Shown one piece after another: positions 1 through 8,680 of a DNA stretch of 64,000 nt. The notes under the pieces were generated by a model. That model was given only the letters and a program-made list of their open reading frames with translations. It had not been told where the DNA came from and did no database searches. The stretch is from positions 372,001-436,000 of the forward strand of contig NZ_SUGA01000001.1 in NCBI RefSeq assembly GCF_004963255.1, given 5' to 3'. Each line of letters opens with the position of its first letter. The stretch's first letter is position 1. This DNA comes from Mesorhizobium sp. GTDB taxonomy: Bacteria > Pseudomonadota > Alphaproteobacteria > Rhizobiales > Rhizobiaceae. Both the position numbers and the translations under genes were made by a program.

Positions 1-1
1 G

Positions 2-328
2 CTCGGCGCCCGCAACCCGTCGACGCGGATCGTCGTATTGACGGGGTTTGCCAGCATCGCCACGGCGGTCGAGGCGATCAAGCTCGGCGCCTGTCACTAT
101 CTGGCCAAGCCCGCCAACACCGACGACATCGAAGCCGCCTTCGGCCGCGACGAGGGAGATGTGTCTGTGCCGCTCACCAGCCGTCCCACCTCGATCAAGA
201 ACCTCGAATGGGAGCGCATCCACGAGACGCTGGTCGAGACCGGCTTCAACATTTCCGAAACCGCGCGCCGTCTCGGCCTGCACCGGCGCACGCTCGCCCG
301 CAAGCTCGAGAAGCGCGTGGTGCAATAA
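2..328 (+). CDS. actR: ActR/RegA-family response regulator, C-terminal part (5' end outside window)
   Basis: The reading frame is open from base 2, so only about the last 108 residues are present. The start shows the end of a receiver domain: VVLTGFASIATAVEAIKLGA followed by the conserved lysine of YLAKPA. An acidic linker follows, then a Fis-type helix-turn-helix (NISETARRLGLHRRTLARKL) ending three residues before the stop. This receiver-linker-Fis layout is that of the RegA/PrrA/ActR family, small (about 180 aa) DNA-binding regulators that respond to redox or acid signals through a RegB/ActS kinase. The kinase gene is not in view. The stop codon abuts that of the convergent doeB gene with no base between. 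Family assignment is firm; the exact signal is inference. Confidence 0.85.
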   Translation, partial: LGARNPSTRIVVLTGFASIATAVEAIKLGACHYLAKPANTDDIEAAFGRDEGDVSVPLTSRPTSIKNLEWERIHETLVETGFNISETARRLGLHRRTLARKLEKRVVQ

Positions 329-1330
329 CTATCCGACCGCCACGGCCAGCACCAAGACGCAGTCGCCCGCCTTGACCAGACCTGGAAAGTGACGTGCGGC
401 GAGCAGCCCCGACATCCGGGCCCTGATCTCCTGCGGCGCCTGGCCGGTGCGCCCGAGCGGATGGATGCGCGCAACCACCTGGCCATCCTCGACAGGCTCG
501 CCGAGATCGACCATGGTCTCGATCATCCCGTCCTCCTCGGCGAGGGCGAAGCAATCGCCAGACGGCATGTCCAGCCACTGAGTTCTGCCCTTCTCGACCG
601 CACCATCGACGATGCCGGCGTGGCGCAGCACGTTGAGGATACCGCGCCGGGCAATTCGCACGGTCTCTGCGCGAGAGGTTCCGCCGCCGCCGAGCTCGGT
701 GGTGACGAAGACCTTGCCCATCTCCTCGGCCGCCGTGTCGTACATGCCGACCGCGTCGATCTCGGTCATGCGCATCGAGAACGGCGCCGAGAAAGCCTCG
801 ACCGCGGCGAAGGCCTTTCTCTCCTGCTCTTTGTCCGGCAGCGTGTGCGCCGCGCAGAACGGGACGAAGTCCAGCGTCTTGCCGCCTGAGTGGAAGTCGA
901 AGACGAGGTCCGCGCGCGGCAGCAATTCGCGCTGGAAATAGTCTGCGATCTTCTCCGTCACCGTGCCGTCGGGACGGCCGGGAAACGAGCGGTTCATGTT
1001 GCCCTTGTCGATCGGCGAGGTGCGCGTGCCGGCCCGGAATGCTGGATAGTTCATCGCCGGCACGATGATGATCGTGCCGGAGACTTGTTTCGGATCGAGC
1101 GTGCGGGCGAGCTCGTAAAGCGCCAACGGCCCTTCATACTCGTCGCCGTGATTGCCGCCGGTCAGCAGCGCCGTCGAGCCCTTGCCGTTGCGTACGACGC
1201 AGACCGGGATCATCACCGACCCCCAGGCAGAATCGTCGCGGCTGTAGGGCAGGCGCAGGAAGCCGTGCTGGACGCCGTCGCGCTCGAAGTCGACGGTCGG
1301 CGCGATCGGCGATGGACGCAGAGCGGACAT
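329..1330 (-). CDS. doeB: N-acetyl-diaminobutyrate deacetylase DoeB/EutE
   Basis: A 333-residue member of the succinylglutamate desuccinylase/aspartoacylase zinc-hydrolase family. Zinc-site motifs are visible: GGNHGDEYEG (H61 and E64) and DFHSGG (H147), plus a later TTELGGGG segment. In ectoine catabolism this enzyme removes the acetyl group from N-alpha-acetyl-2,4-diaminobutyrate made by ectoine hydrolase, giving diaminobutyrate and acetate. It is the last gene of the ehu-eut operon, three bases after doeA, and is read toward actR, whose stop codon it touches. The cytoplasmic location fits the absence of a signal peptide. Operon context makes the substrate assignment strong. Confidence 0.92.
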   Translation of the reverse strand: MSALRPSPIAPTVDFERDGVQHGFLRLPYSRDDSAWGSVMIPVCVVRNGKGSTALLTGGNHGDEYEGPLALYELARTLDPKQVSGTIIIVPAMNYPAFRAGTRTSPIDKGNMNRSFPGRPDGTVTEKIADYFQRELLPRADLVFDFHSGGKTLDFVPFCAAHTLPDKEQERKAFAAVEAFSAPFSMRMTEIDAVGMYDTAAEEMGKVFVTTELGGGGTSRAETVRIARRGILNVLRHAGIVDGAVEKGRTQWLDMPSGDCFALAEEDGMIETMVDLGEPVEDGQVVARIHPLGRTGQAPQEIRARMSGLLAARHFPGLVKAGDCVLVLAVAVG

Positions 1331-1333
1331 CGT

Positions 1334-2512
1334 TCAGTCCTTCACGAAGAGCTTGCGCGGCACATTGGCCAGGCATTCGACGCCGGTCTCGGTGATCAGG
1401 ATCGACTCGGTGATTTCCAGCCCCATCGTCTCCAGCCACAGCCCGGTCATGAAGTGGAAGGTCATGCCGGGCCTGAGCTCGGTGCGGTCGCCGGGACGCA
1501 GGCTCATGGTGCGCTCGCCCCAGTCCGGCGGATAGGAGATACCGATTGGGTAGCCGGTGCGGTTGTCCTTGACGATGCCGTATTTCTTCAGGACGGCGAA
1601 GAAGGCATTGGCGATGTCCTCGCAGGTATTGCCGGGCTTGGCGGCGGCCAGGCCTGCCTCCATGCCTTCCAGCGTCGCCTTCTCGGCGTCGAGGAAGGCC
1701 TGCGTCGGCTTGCCGAGGAAGACCGTGCGCGACAGCGGGCAATGATAGCGGTTGTAGCAGCCGGCGATCTCGAAGAACGTGCCCTCGTTCGCCTTCATCG
1801 GCTTGTCGTCCCAGGTGAGATGCGGCGCTGAGGCGTCCGCTCCCGACGGCAGCAGCGGCACGATCGCCGGATAGTCGCCGCCGATGCCGGCGACGCCGCG
1901 CGTGCCGGCATCGTAGATCTCGGCGACGAGATCGCATTTGCGCATGCCGACCTCTATTTTGTCGACGATGCGCTGGTGCATCGCCTCGACGATGCGGGCG
2001 GCGTTGCGCATGTATTCGATCTCGGTCGGGCTCTTCACCGCGCGCTGCCAGTTGACCAGCGCGGTGGCGTCGGCGAAGCGGGCGTTGGGCAAGTGCTTTT
2101 GCAGCGACGCGAAGGCGGCTGCCGAGAACCAGTAATTGTCCATCTCGACGCCGATGGAGAGCTTGTCCCAGCCGCGTTCGGCCAGCACCCCGGCGAGGTA
2201 GTCCATCGGGTGCCGCTCGGTCGACTGCACATAGTGGTCGGCGTAGCCGATGATGTTGTCATGCGCGAGATAGGCGGTGCGCTTGGCGCCGTTCGCATCC
2301 TGGCCGCGTCCGTACCAGACCGGCTCGCCGGAAGGCGGCACGATGACCGCCTGATGCACGTAGAAGGACCAGCCGTCGTAACCCGTCAGCCAGGCCATGT
2401 TGGAGGGATCGCTGACGATCAGCAGATCGACGCCCTTGGCCTCCATCGCTCTGCGCGTCTTGGCGAGGCGATCGGCAAATTCGCCCCGCGAGAATTTCAG
2501 GTTTGGCTGCAT
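1334..2512 (-). CDS. doeA: ectoine hydrolase DoeA/EutD (M24 peptidase-like)
   Basis: A 392-residue protein with an N-terminal creatinase-like domain (about 1-150) and a C-terminal pita-bread M24 domain. It hydrolyses the ectoine ring to N-acetyl-diaminobutyrate and accepts hydroxyectoine in characterised relatives. The ATG at 2512 (MQPNLKFSRGEF) is chosen because it follows a GAGG-containing leader and matches the family's N-terminus; an in-frame extension into eutC is possible but unlikely. The usual M24 aspartate ligands are altered: the strand that normally carries them reads FFEIAGCYNRYHCPLSRT. This fits the atypical active site known for ectoine hydrolases. It lies 37 bases after eutC and directly before doeB. 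Confidence 0.93.
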   Translation of the reverse strand: MQPNLKFSRGEFADRLAKTRRAMEAKGVDLLIVSDPSNMAWLTGYDGWSFYVHQAVIVPPSGEPVWYGRGQDANGAKRTAYLAHDNIIGYADHYVQSTERHPMDYLAGVLAERGWDKLSIGVEMDNYWFSAAAFASLQKHLPNARFADATALVNWQRAVKSPTEIEYMRNAARIVEAMHQRIVDKIEVGMRKCDLVAEIYDAGTRGVAGIGGDYPAIVPLLPSGADASAPHLTWDDKPMKANEGTFFEIAGCYNRYHCPLSRTVFLGKPTQAFLDAEKATLEGMEAGLAAAKPGNTCEDIANAFFAVLKKYGIVKDNRTGYPIGISYPPDWGERTMSLRPGDRTELRPGMTFHFMTGLWLETMGLEITESILITETGVECLANVPRKLFVKD

Positions 2513-2549
2513 CGTTCTGGTCCTCGTTTGTTGGGCCTTGCGGCCGGTA

Positions 2550-3542
2550 CTAGCTCTCGAAAATCGTTCCGGCGTTCGCCGCCCGCGCGCGATCCCGCGC
2601 AAGCGTGGCGATCGCGGTGTCCTGCACGCCGGTGCCGGTGAGGTCGGCGATGGTGATGTCGCTTGCCGCGCGCCGGCCGTGCTTTTTGCCGGCGATGATC
2701 TGGCCGAGTTCGGTGACCTCGGCGTCGGCTGCGAAGACCGCAGCCTCGATCGCGTGATGGAGCTCGCCGAGGCGCCGTGTCTGCCTGGCGCTGTCGGCGA
2801 CATAGAGGTCGGCCATGCGCAGGATCGCCGGCGCGATCTCGTTCTTGTGCTCGGCATCCGAGCCCATCGCGGTGATGTGTTGTCCGGCGGAAACGAAACC
2901 GGGCTTGATCAGCGGTTCGGTCGACGGCGTCGTGGTGACGATGATGTCGGCGCCGGCTGCCGCGTTCGCCGCATCCGGCTCGGCGCGAACCATGATGCCC
3001 AGCCTGTCGCGCAAGCGGGCGGCGGTTGCTTCGGCCTTGGCGGCGTCACGCGCCCAGATCCGCGCTTCCTCGATCGGACGCACGAGGCGCAGCGCTTCCA
3101 ATTGCAGGCCGGCCTGCAGACCGGCGCCGAAGATTGCGGCTATCTTGGAGTCCTCGCGCGACAGATGCCTGGCCGCGACCGCGCCGGCGGCGGCCGTGCG
3201 GATATCGGTCAGATATCCATTGTCGAGCAGCAGCGCCTCGACCACCCCGGTCTTGGCCGAAAGCAGCACCATCATGCCGCCGCCGCTCGGCAGGCCGAGG
3301 GCAGGATTGTCGAAGAAGCCGGAGCTGATCTTGACGGCGAAGCCGTCTATGCCCGGCACATAGGCGGACTTCACGTCGACCTCGCCGCGATGCTCGGGAA
3401 TATCGAGCCTCAAGATTGGAGGCATCGCCACCGGCAGCGTGGCCAGGGCGCGAAAGGCGTTCTCGACGCAGGCGACGGCGTCCAGGTCGAGCGTCACGAT
3501 CTTGCGAAGATCGCCTTCGGTGAGAATTGTCATCCGGCTCAT
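2550..3542 (-). CDS. eutC: EutC, ornithine cyclodeaminase-like protein of (hydroxy)ectoine use
   Basis: A 330-residue protein of the ornithine cyclodeaminase/mu-crystallin family. The NAD-binding Rossmann stretch is seen as AAIFGAGLQAGLQLEAL, and the family's substrate region as FAVKISSGFFDNP and NGYLTDIRTAAAGAVAARHL. In rhizobial ectoine operons this member is called EutC; its reaction is still assigned from context, probably a deamination or reduction step needed for hydroxyectoine or a side product. Its ATG overlaps the eutB stop (ATGA), indicating translational coupling. A second ATG three codons downstream (position 3533) could also be used. Confidence 0.88.
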   Translation of the reverse strand: MSRMTILTEGDLRKIVTLDLDAVACVENAFRALATLPVAMPPILRLDIPEHRGEVDVKSAYVPGIDGFAVKISSGFFDNPALGLPSGGGMMVLLSAKTGVVEALLLDNGYLTDIRTAAAGAVAARHLSREDSKIAAIFGAGLQAGLQLEALRLVRPIEEARIWARDAAKAEATAARLRDRLGIMVRAEPDAANAAAGADIIVTTTPSTEPLIKPGFVSAGQHITAMGSDAEHKNEIAPAILRMADLYVADSARQTRRLGELHHAIEAAVFAADAEVTELGQIIAGKKHGRRAASDITIADLTGTGVQDTAIATLARDRARAANAGTIFES

Positions 3543-4540
3543 GCGGCGCGCTCCCTTGCGGAGGATTCGCCGCAGACGATGCGGCGGTGCAGGCTCATGT
3601 CGATGTTGCGGCCGGAAAGGATGAGCACAGTCCGGCCGCTCACTTTGACCTTGCCGGCAAGCAGCGCGCCGATGCCGACGGCGCCCGCGCCCTCGACGAT
3701 CTCGCGTTCCTCTTCATAGGCATGGCGAATGCCGGCGGCGATCTCGTCCTCTGAAAGCAGGACCACGTCGTCGAGCAGGTCGCGGCACATGGCGAAGGTT
3801 AGCTGGTTGTCGAGGCCGATGCCGCCGCCGAGCGAGTCCGCCAGCGTCGGCAGTTCCTCGACCTGCACGGGCCGGCCTGCGTCGAGGCTGGCTTTCATCG
3901 CGGCGCCCCGCGCCATCGAGATGCCGATGACCTTCGCGCCCGGGCTCACGCCTTTGACTGCCGCCGCCACGCCGGCCGCGAGCCCACCGCCGGAGAGCGG
4001 CACCAGCACGCATGCCGCGTCCGGAACCTGCTCCATGATTTCCAGCCCGAGCGTGCCTTGCCCGGCGACGATGTCGGGATGGTCGAAGGGCGGCAGCATG
4101 ACCAGCCCTTCCTCCGCCACGAGCCTGTCGACCTCCTGCTGGGCATCATCCTGACTGTTGCCGACAATGCGGATGTCGGCGCCCAGGCGGCGGATGGCAT
4201 CGAGCTTGTTCTCGGGCACCAGCCTCGACATGCAGATCACCGCGCGAATGCCTTCGAGCTTGGCCGCATGCGCCAGCGCGCGGCCGTGATTGCCGGTCGA
4301 GGCGGCGACGACGCCGCGCGATCTTTCTTCCGGGCTCAGGGCGGCGATGGCATTGGAGGCGCCGCGCAGCTTGAACGCGCCCGTGGGCTGCTGATGCTCC
4401 AGCTTGAGATGAACAGGATGGCCTGCGCGCTCCGACAGGCTTTGCGACAGCGCGCAGGGTGTCCGCTCGACCTTGCCGGCAATGCGTTCGCGCGCGGCGC
4501 GAATATGCTGAAGCGTAACTGGCATTTCGATCACGGGCAT
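3539..4540 (-). CDS. eutB: EutB, threonine dehydratase-like PLP enzyme
   Basis: A fold-type II PLP enzyme of 333 residues if the ATG at 4540 is used, five bases after the eutA stop; another ATG lies at 4525. The PLP lysine is K57 in QPTGAFKLRGA, and the phosphate-binding glycine loop is LSGGGLAAGVAAAV. Similar to threonine/serine dehydratases, it is named EutB in ectoine operons. It is thought to help convert the hydroxylated intermediate derived from hydroxyectoine toward the common pathway; that role is inference from family and neighbours. It overlaps eutC by four bases. No regulatory ACT domain is present, as expected for a catabolic dehydratase. Confidence 0.88.
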   Translation of the reverse strand: MPVIEMPVTLQHIRAARERIAGKVERTPCALSQSLSERAGHPVHLKLEHQQPTGAFKLRGASNAIAALSPEERSRGVVAASTGNHGRALAHAAKLEGIRAVICMSRLVPENKLDAIRRLGADIRIVGNSQDDAQQEVDRLVAEEGLVMLPPFDHPDIVAGQGTLGLEIMEQVPDAACVLVPLSGGGLAAGVAAAVKGVSPGAKVIGISMARGAAMKASLDAGRPVQVEELPTLADSLGGGIGLDNQLTFAMCRDLLDDVVLLSEDEIAAGIRHAYEEEREIVEGAGAVGIGALLAGKVKVSGRTVLILSGRNIDMSLHRRIVCGESSARERAA

Positions 4541-4545
4541 TACGA

Positions 4546-5331
4546 TCACTGGGCCAGCGGCTTGGTCCACAAGCGGCCGAACTCCGGTCGTGGCGTGTCG
4601 TCGCCGCAGAGCCGCAGGCAGTTCCATGCGCTGGCCTGGTTGCTGGTCACGACCGGACGCCCGATCGCCTCTTCCATGCCGGGGACGGCGAGGGCGGCGC
4701 GCAGCGCGGTGCAGGAGACGAACAGCGCGTCGGCCTGCGGATGCGTGACCTTCCGCGCCATCTCAATGAGCGACGCCGGCTTGATGCGCGCCATCTCGCG
4801 GTCATCTTCGAAGCCGAGGCAAGTGAAGCTCTGGATGTCGAAACCGTGCGTCTCGAAATAGGCCGCCATCGGCCGGCTGGTCTCGACCGTATAGGGGGTC
4901 AGAATGCTGATGCGCTTCACCCCAAAAGCATTGAGCCCGCGCATGCCGGCCATCGGCGGCGTGACCACGGGCACGCCGGGCTTGGCTGCCTGGATGGCTT
5001 GTTCGATCTCGGCATCGCCGATTACCACAGAGGCGGAGGTGCAGGAGTAGCAGACGGCGTCGAGCGTCTCGTCCGGCAGGATCAGCGCCGCGCCCGCCGA
5101 GAGCGACGGCTGCATCTTGCGCAGATTCTCCGGCGTCGTCGGATTGGCGTAAGGGATGCGCGCGACATAGACGCCGATGCGCTCGCTCGCCACCATGCGG
5201 CGGAAGTCGACCTCGCTTGTGTGGTCGGTGGCCAGAGCGATCAGCCCGACGCGCTTTTCCAGCGGACGCGCGTCAAGCATCGGGCGCGCCGTTTCGACGC
5301 GGATCTCGGGCAATGCTTTCATGACTTTCAT
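4546..5331 (-). CDS. eutA: EutA, Asp/Glu racemase-superfamily protein (maleate isomerase-like)
   Basis: A 261-residue protein of the aspartate/glutamate racemase superfamily, closest in style to arylmalonate decarboxylase and maleate cis-trans isomerase. The two cysteines expected of the two-cysteine catalytic pair are present: C97 in CYSCTSASVVIG and C207 in LFVSCTALRAAL. In ectoine operons the gene is eutA. It probably racemises or isomerises a hydroxylated intermediate, which is inference. Its ATG overlaps the ehuD stop (ATGA), linking transporter and catabolic genes into one operon. Confidence 0.86.
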   Translation of the reverse strand: MKVMKALPEIRVETARPMLDARPLEKRVGLIALATDHTSEVDFRRMVASERIGVYVARIPYANPTTPENLRKMQPSLSAGAALILPDETLDAVCYSCTSASVVIGDAEIEQAIQAAKPGVPVVTPPMAGMRGLNAFGVKRISILTPYTVETSRPMAAYFETHGFDIQSFTCLGFEDDREMARIKPASLIEMARKVTHPQADALFVSCTALRAALAVPGMEEAIGRPVVTSNQASAWNCLRLCGDDTPRPEFGRLWTKPLAQ

Positions 5332-5987
5332 CTTTCGATCCTGCCGTAGCGATGCTCCAGCCAGCGCAACAGCACGACGGAGCAGAGGCTGATGACGAGG
5401 AAGAAGGCGCCGACCAGCGTCATCGGCTCGATATAGCGGTAGTAGGTGTTGGCGACGCTCTTGGCCTGGTTCATCAGCTCAAGCACTGTGATCGCGGAGA
5501 GCAGCGGCGTCTCCTTGAACATGGCGATGAAGTAATTGGCCAGGGCAGGGATCATCGGCGGGATCGCCTGCGGCAGGATGATATGCGTCCAGGTGTGGCG
5601 ACCATTGAGATTGCAGGCCTTGGCCGCCTCCCACTGGCCGCGCGGGACGTTGTCGATGCCGGCGCGGTAGACCTCGGCCGTGTAGGTCCCGTAGTGCAGG
5701 CCGAGCCCGATGACGCCCGCCACCAGCGGCGGCAGCAGGATGCCGATATCTGGCAGCACGTAGAAGATGAAGTAGAGCTGCACCAAAAGCGGCGTGCCGC
5801 GGATGAACTCGGCGAACCAGCTGATGCTGCGTGACACCAGCGGGTTCTCCGAGCGCCGCCCCAGCGCAATCCCGAGCCCCACGATCGCGGCCAGGATCGA
5901 GCCCAGAATGGTTGCCAGGATGGTGATCTTCACCCCCTGGATCAGGGTCGGCATGATCTGCCAGACGAAATCCCAATCCCAATCCAT
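5328..5987 (-). CDS. ehuD: EhuD, ectoine ABC transporter permease
   Basis: A 219-residue inner-membrane permease of the HisM/polar amino acid family with several hydrophobic segments. The cytoplasmic EAA-type coupling loop is seen around QWEAAKACNLNGRHTWTHIILPQAIP. It pairs with EhuC to form the membrane channel of the ectoine/hydroxyectoine importer powered by EhuA. Its ATG overlaps the ehuC stop, and its own stop overlaps the eutA start, so translation is probably coupled throughout. Confidence 0.93.
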   Translation of the reverse strand: MDWDWDFVWQIMPTLIQGVKITILATILGSILAAIVGLGIALGRRSENPLVSRSISWFAEFIRGTPLLVQLYFIFYVLPDIGILLPPLVAGVIGLGLHYGTYTAEVYRAGIDNVPRGQWEAAKACNLNGRHTWTHIILPQAIPPMIPALANYFIAMFKETPLLSAITVLELMNQAKSVANTYYRYIEPMTLVGAFFLVISLCSVVLLRWLEHRYGRIER

Positions 5988-6646
5988 CAGATCCGCACTC
6001 CATCGAGGCCGCGCGCCATGCGGCGCTCGAGCGTGCGCACGCCCCAGGAAATGATCAGCGCCAGCGCGAAATAGGTGATCAGCACGGACAGGAACGGCAT
6101 CAGCGTGCTGCCGGTCTGCGAACGCACCACCTGCGCCTGGAAGGTCAGGTCGGCGAGCGAGATCAGCGAGACGACCGAGGTCGCCTTGAGCAGCTCGATC
6201 GCGTTGTTGCCGAAGGTCGGCAGCATGACGAGCAGCGCCTGCGGCAGGATCACATGGCGCATGCCCTGCCAGCGGCCGAGATTGAGCGCCGTGCAGGCTT
6301 CATATTGCTCGCGGCCGACCGACAGTATGGCGCCGCGCACCACTTCCGCCGCATAGGCGCCGACATTCAAGCCCAGCGCCAGCACGCCGGCCTGCAGCGG
6401 CGTCAGCGACAGGCCGGCGAAAGGCAGCACGAAATAGGCCCAGAACAGCTGCACGAAGATCGAGGTGCCCCGGAAGAATTCGATATAGGCCGTGGCGATC
6501 GCGCGCAGGATGAAGAAGCGCGACACGCGCCCCATGCCGGCAAGGAAAGCCATGATCAGCGCCAGCACCGACCCCATCAGCGTCAGCTCGATGGTGACAA
6601 GCGCTCCCTGCAATATCAGGCCGAGATAGCCGGACCACTGGGTCAT
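5987..6646 (-). CDS. ehuC: EhuC, ectoine ABC transporter permease
   Basis: A polar amino acid-type permease, 219 residues from the ATG at 6646 (MTQWSGYLGLI). The EAA loop reads QYEACTALNLGRWQGMRHVI and lies between hydrophobic helices. A longer in-frame start at 6697 would add residues encoded inside the upstream repeat element and is not preferred. It forms the permease pair with EhuD. The gene is separated from ehuB by a 246-base repeat-rich spacer, unlike the tight joins downstream, so it may be expressed at a lower level than the binding protein. No clear Shine-Dalgarno sequence is seen before 6646. Confidence 0.9.
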   Translation of the reverse strand: MTQWSGYLGLILQGALVTIELTLMGSVLALIMAFLAGMGRVSRFFILRAIATAYIEFFRGTSIFVQLFWAYFVLPFAGLSLTPLQAGVLALGLNVGAYAAEVVRGAILSVGREQYEACTALNLGRWQGMRHVILPQALLVMLPTFGNNAIELLKATSVVSLISLADLTFQAQVVRSQTGSTLMPFLSVLITYFALALIISWGVRTLERRMARGLDGVRI

Positions 6647-6649
6647 AGG

Positions 6650-6892
6650 GGTGTAAAATTTCCCATCGTTTGCGGTTGTGCGGGGCCGCCGCGACAAGTC
6701 CCTTCTCCCCGTTCAACGGGGAGTTGAGGAGCGGTTCGCGCAGCGAACGAAAAGCCAATTGCTTGGCTTTTCGAGCGACGAAAGCCGGCAGGCAGATGAG
6801 GTGCGGGAGCCAGCTTCTGATATCTTGGCGCCGCCCCTCATCCGTCACTTCGTGACACCTTCTCCCCGTGAACGGGGAGAAGGAAAAAGAGC
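6650..6892. repeat. intergenic palindromic repeat element between ehuB and ehuC
   Basis: This 243-base spacer is a mosaic of inverted repeats. The clearest is a 12-bp perfect stem at 6858-6883 (CCTTCTCCCCGT / ACGGGGAGAAGG), just after the ehuB stop. A related half (CTTCTCCCCGTT) recurs at 6701-6712, inverted against the other end. A smaller hairpin, GTCACTTCGTGAC, sits at 6844-6856. No convincing gene is present. The element resembles the short mosaic repeats scattered in Mesorhizobium genomes. Placed between binding protein and permease, it could protect or terminate mRNA and bias expression toward ehuB. Confidence 0.75.
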
Positions 6893-7744
6893 TTACTTCG
6901 CCGCGCAGAGCTTCTCGCGCGTCGTCGACATCGCCGCCTTGGCGGAGAAGCCGTAGGGCTCGATGATCTTGGCGAACTCGCCAGACTTCTTCAGCTTGGC
7001 GAGCTCGACGTCATAGGCATCGCGCAGCGCCTCGTCGCCCTTCTTGAAGGCGGCGCCGTCGCAATAGACCGGCGCGCCCTGCACCGGCGCGATCACTTCG
7101 AGGTTCGGATCATTGGCCTTCTTCATCAGGTCGTTGATCGACAGAACCGGCAGCGAATAGGCGTCGATGCGGCCGTCCTGCACCATCTTCAGGCCGCTCT
7201 GGCCGTCCGGCACGACGATGACGCGGTCGCGCGGCACGCCGGCGTTCAGCGCCAGCTTCTCTTCGGTGCCGCCGCCGGGCGCGCCGACGGTGGCGGAACT
7301 GTCCTTGGCGATATCCTCGTAGCTCTTGAAGCCCTTCGGATTGCCCTTCTTCACCAGCATCGCCTCGGCATCGCAAAGCACCGGCTCGGAATAGGCGACC
7401 GCCGCGCAGCGCTCCGGCTTCATGAACAGGCCGGCGGTGACGACGTCGAAGCGTCCAGCCTGCAGGCCGGGGATCATGGCGCCATATTCGGAGATGGAAG
7501 CGACGATGTCGTTGACGCCGAGACGCTTGAAGATCTCGCGCGCCACGTCCGGCGCGGCGCCCGAGACCTTGCCGTCGGCGGCCACCGCCGTATAGGGCGG
7601 CTCGTTGGCGATGGCGACGCGGGCGAAGCCTTGCTGCTTGAGCTGCTCCAGCTTTGCATCGTCGGCCGAACGCGCGCCGGAGGCGAGCAGCATCGTGCTC
7701 ACTGCGAGGCCGGCGACGCCAGCCAGAATGCCAAGTTTCTTCAT
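6893..7744 (-). CDS. ehuB: EhuB, ectoine/hydroxyectoine periplasmic binding protein
   Basis: A 283-residue solute-binding protein of the family 3 (amino acid) type. It has a signal peptide (MKKLGILAGVAGLAVSTMLL, cleavage near ASGARSA). The ATG at 7744 has a good AAGGAG ribosome site; the upstream in-frame codons lack one. The conserved ligand-fold stretch ARVAIANEPPYTAV begins the mature domain, and CAAVAYSEPV lies in the second lobe. It captures ectoines in the periplasm and delivers them to EhuCD. It follows ehuA and precedes the repeat-rich spacer. Confidence 0.93.
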   Translation of the reverse strand: MKKLGILAGVAGLAVSTMLLASGARSADDAKLEQLKQQGFARVAIANEPPYTAVAADGKVSGAAPDVAREIFKRLGVNDIVASISEYGAMIPGLQAGRFDVVTAGLFMKPERCAAVAYSEPVLCDAEAMLVKKGNPKGFKSYEDIAKDSSATVGAPGGGTEEKLALNAGVPRDRVIVVPDGQSGLKMVQDGRIDAYSLPVLSINDLMKKANDPNLEVIAPVQGAPVYCDGAAFKKGDEALRDAYDVELAKLKKSGEFAKIIEPYGFSAKAAMSTTREKLCAAK

Positions 7745-7839
7745 CGTTCCCAACTCCTTGTTTCTGTTATTGGTTTGCTCGGGTTCAGGACGGCCTTGGG
7801 CCGCCCGTGGACGGCTTGCGCCGCCCGTCTGCATAGCGG

Positions 7840-8625
7840 TCAGACGCGATGTCCGGCCGCGATGATCTTCTTCAGGAAGCTCTGCGTTCTTTCCTGTTTG
7901 GGATGGCGGAAAATCTCATCGGGCTTGCCTTCCTCGACGATCCTGCCGCGGTCGAAGAACAGCACGCGGTCGGCGAAGTCGTGGGCGAAGCCCATCTCAT
8001 GGGTGACCAGAAGCATCGTCATGTCGGTCTCGGCCGCGAGCTTGCGCATGACGTTGAGAACTTCCTCGACGAGCTCCGGATCGAGGGCTGAGGTGACCTC
8101 GTCGAACAGCATGATCTTCGGTGACAGCGCCAAAGCGCGCGCGATCGCCACGCGCTGCTTCTGGCCGCCGGAGAGCTGCGCCGGCATCGCTTTCGCCTTG
8201 TCGGCGAGGCCCACCATGTCGAGCAGTTCCATCGCCCGCTTCTCGGCGGCGGCGCGCGCGACGCCCTTGGTCAGCATCGGCGCCAGGGTTACGTTGTCCA
8301 TGACGCATTTGTGCGGGAAGAGATTGAAGAGCTGGAAGACCATGCCGATCTTCTGGCGCATCCTGGCCAGATGCCGCTCGTCGGCCGGCAGCAGCTGGCC
8401 GTTTCGCTCCATATGGTAGAGCTGCTCGCCATCGACCTGGATATGGCCGCCGTCGATCTTCTCGAGCGTCATCAGGATGCGCAGGATCGTCGTCTTGCCG
8501 GAGCCTGACGGCCCGATCAGCGCCAGCTTCTCGCCGGGCATCACCTGCATCGACAAACCGTCCAGCACCTTGAAGGTGCCGAAGCTCTTCGAAATCGCAT
8601 CGATCTTGATGATGGGCGCGGGCAA
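7840..8625 (-). CDS. ehuA: EhuA, ectoine ABC transporter ATPase
   Basis: A 261-residue ABC ATPase with all nucleotide-binding motifs: Walker A GPSGSGKT (38-45), Q-loop Q98, signature LSGGQ (151-155), Walker B IMLFDE (171-176) and switch H209. It energises the EhuBCD importer. It is the first gene of the operon. The only start that gives a full-length N-terminus is a TTG at 8625: the ATG five bases upstream is out of frame, and an in-frame TAG lies at 8650-8652. The unusual start may lower translation. Confidence 0.93.
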   Translation of the reverse strand: MPAPIIKIDAISKSFGTFKVLDGLSMQVMPGEKLALIGPSGSGKTTILRILMTLEKIDGGHIQVDGEQLYHMERNGQLLPADERHLARMRQKIGMVFQLFNLFPHKCVMDNVTLAPMLTKGVARAAAEKRAMELLDMVGLADKAKAMPAQLSGGQKQRVAIARALALSPKIMLFDEVTSALDPELVEEVLNVMRKLAAETDMTMLLVTHEMGFAHDFADRVLFFDRGRIVEEGKPDEIFRHPKQERTQSFLKKIIAAGHRV

Positions 8626-8680
8626 TCCATTTCCCCGTTCTGGAGAAGCCTATGCCCTTAACGATGCGAAACGCGTCAAA

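Noticed and set aside
2513..2857. N-terminal extension of doeA
   Set aside because: It would overlap eutC in another frame, is Arg/Ser/Thr-rich, and the ATG at 2512 has a ribosome site and the family-typical N-terminus.
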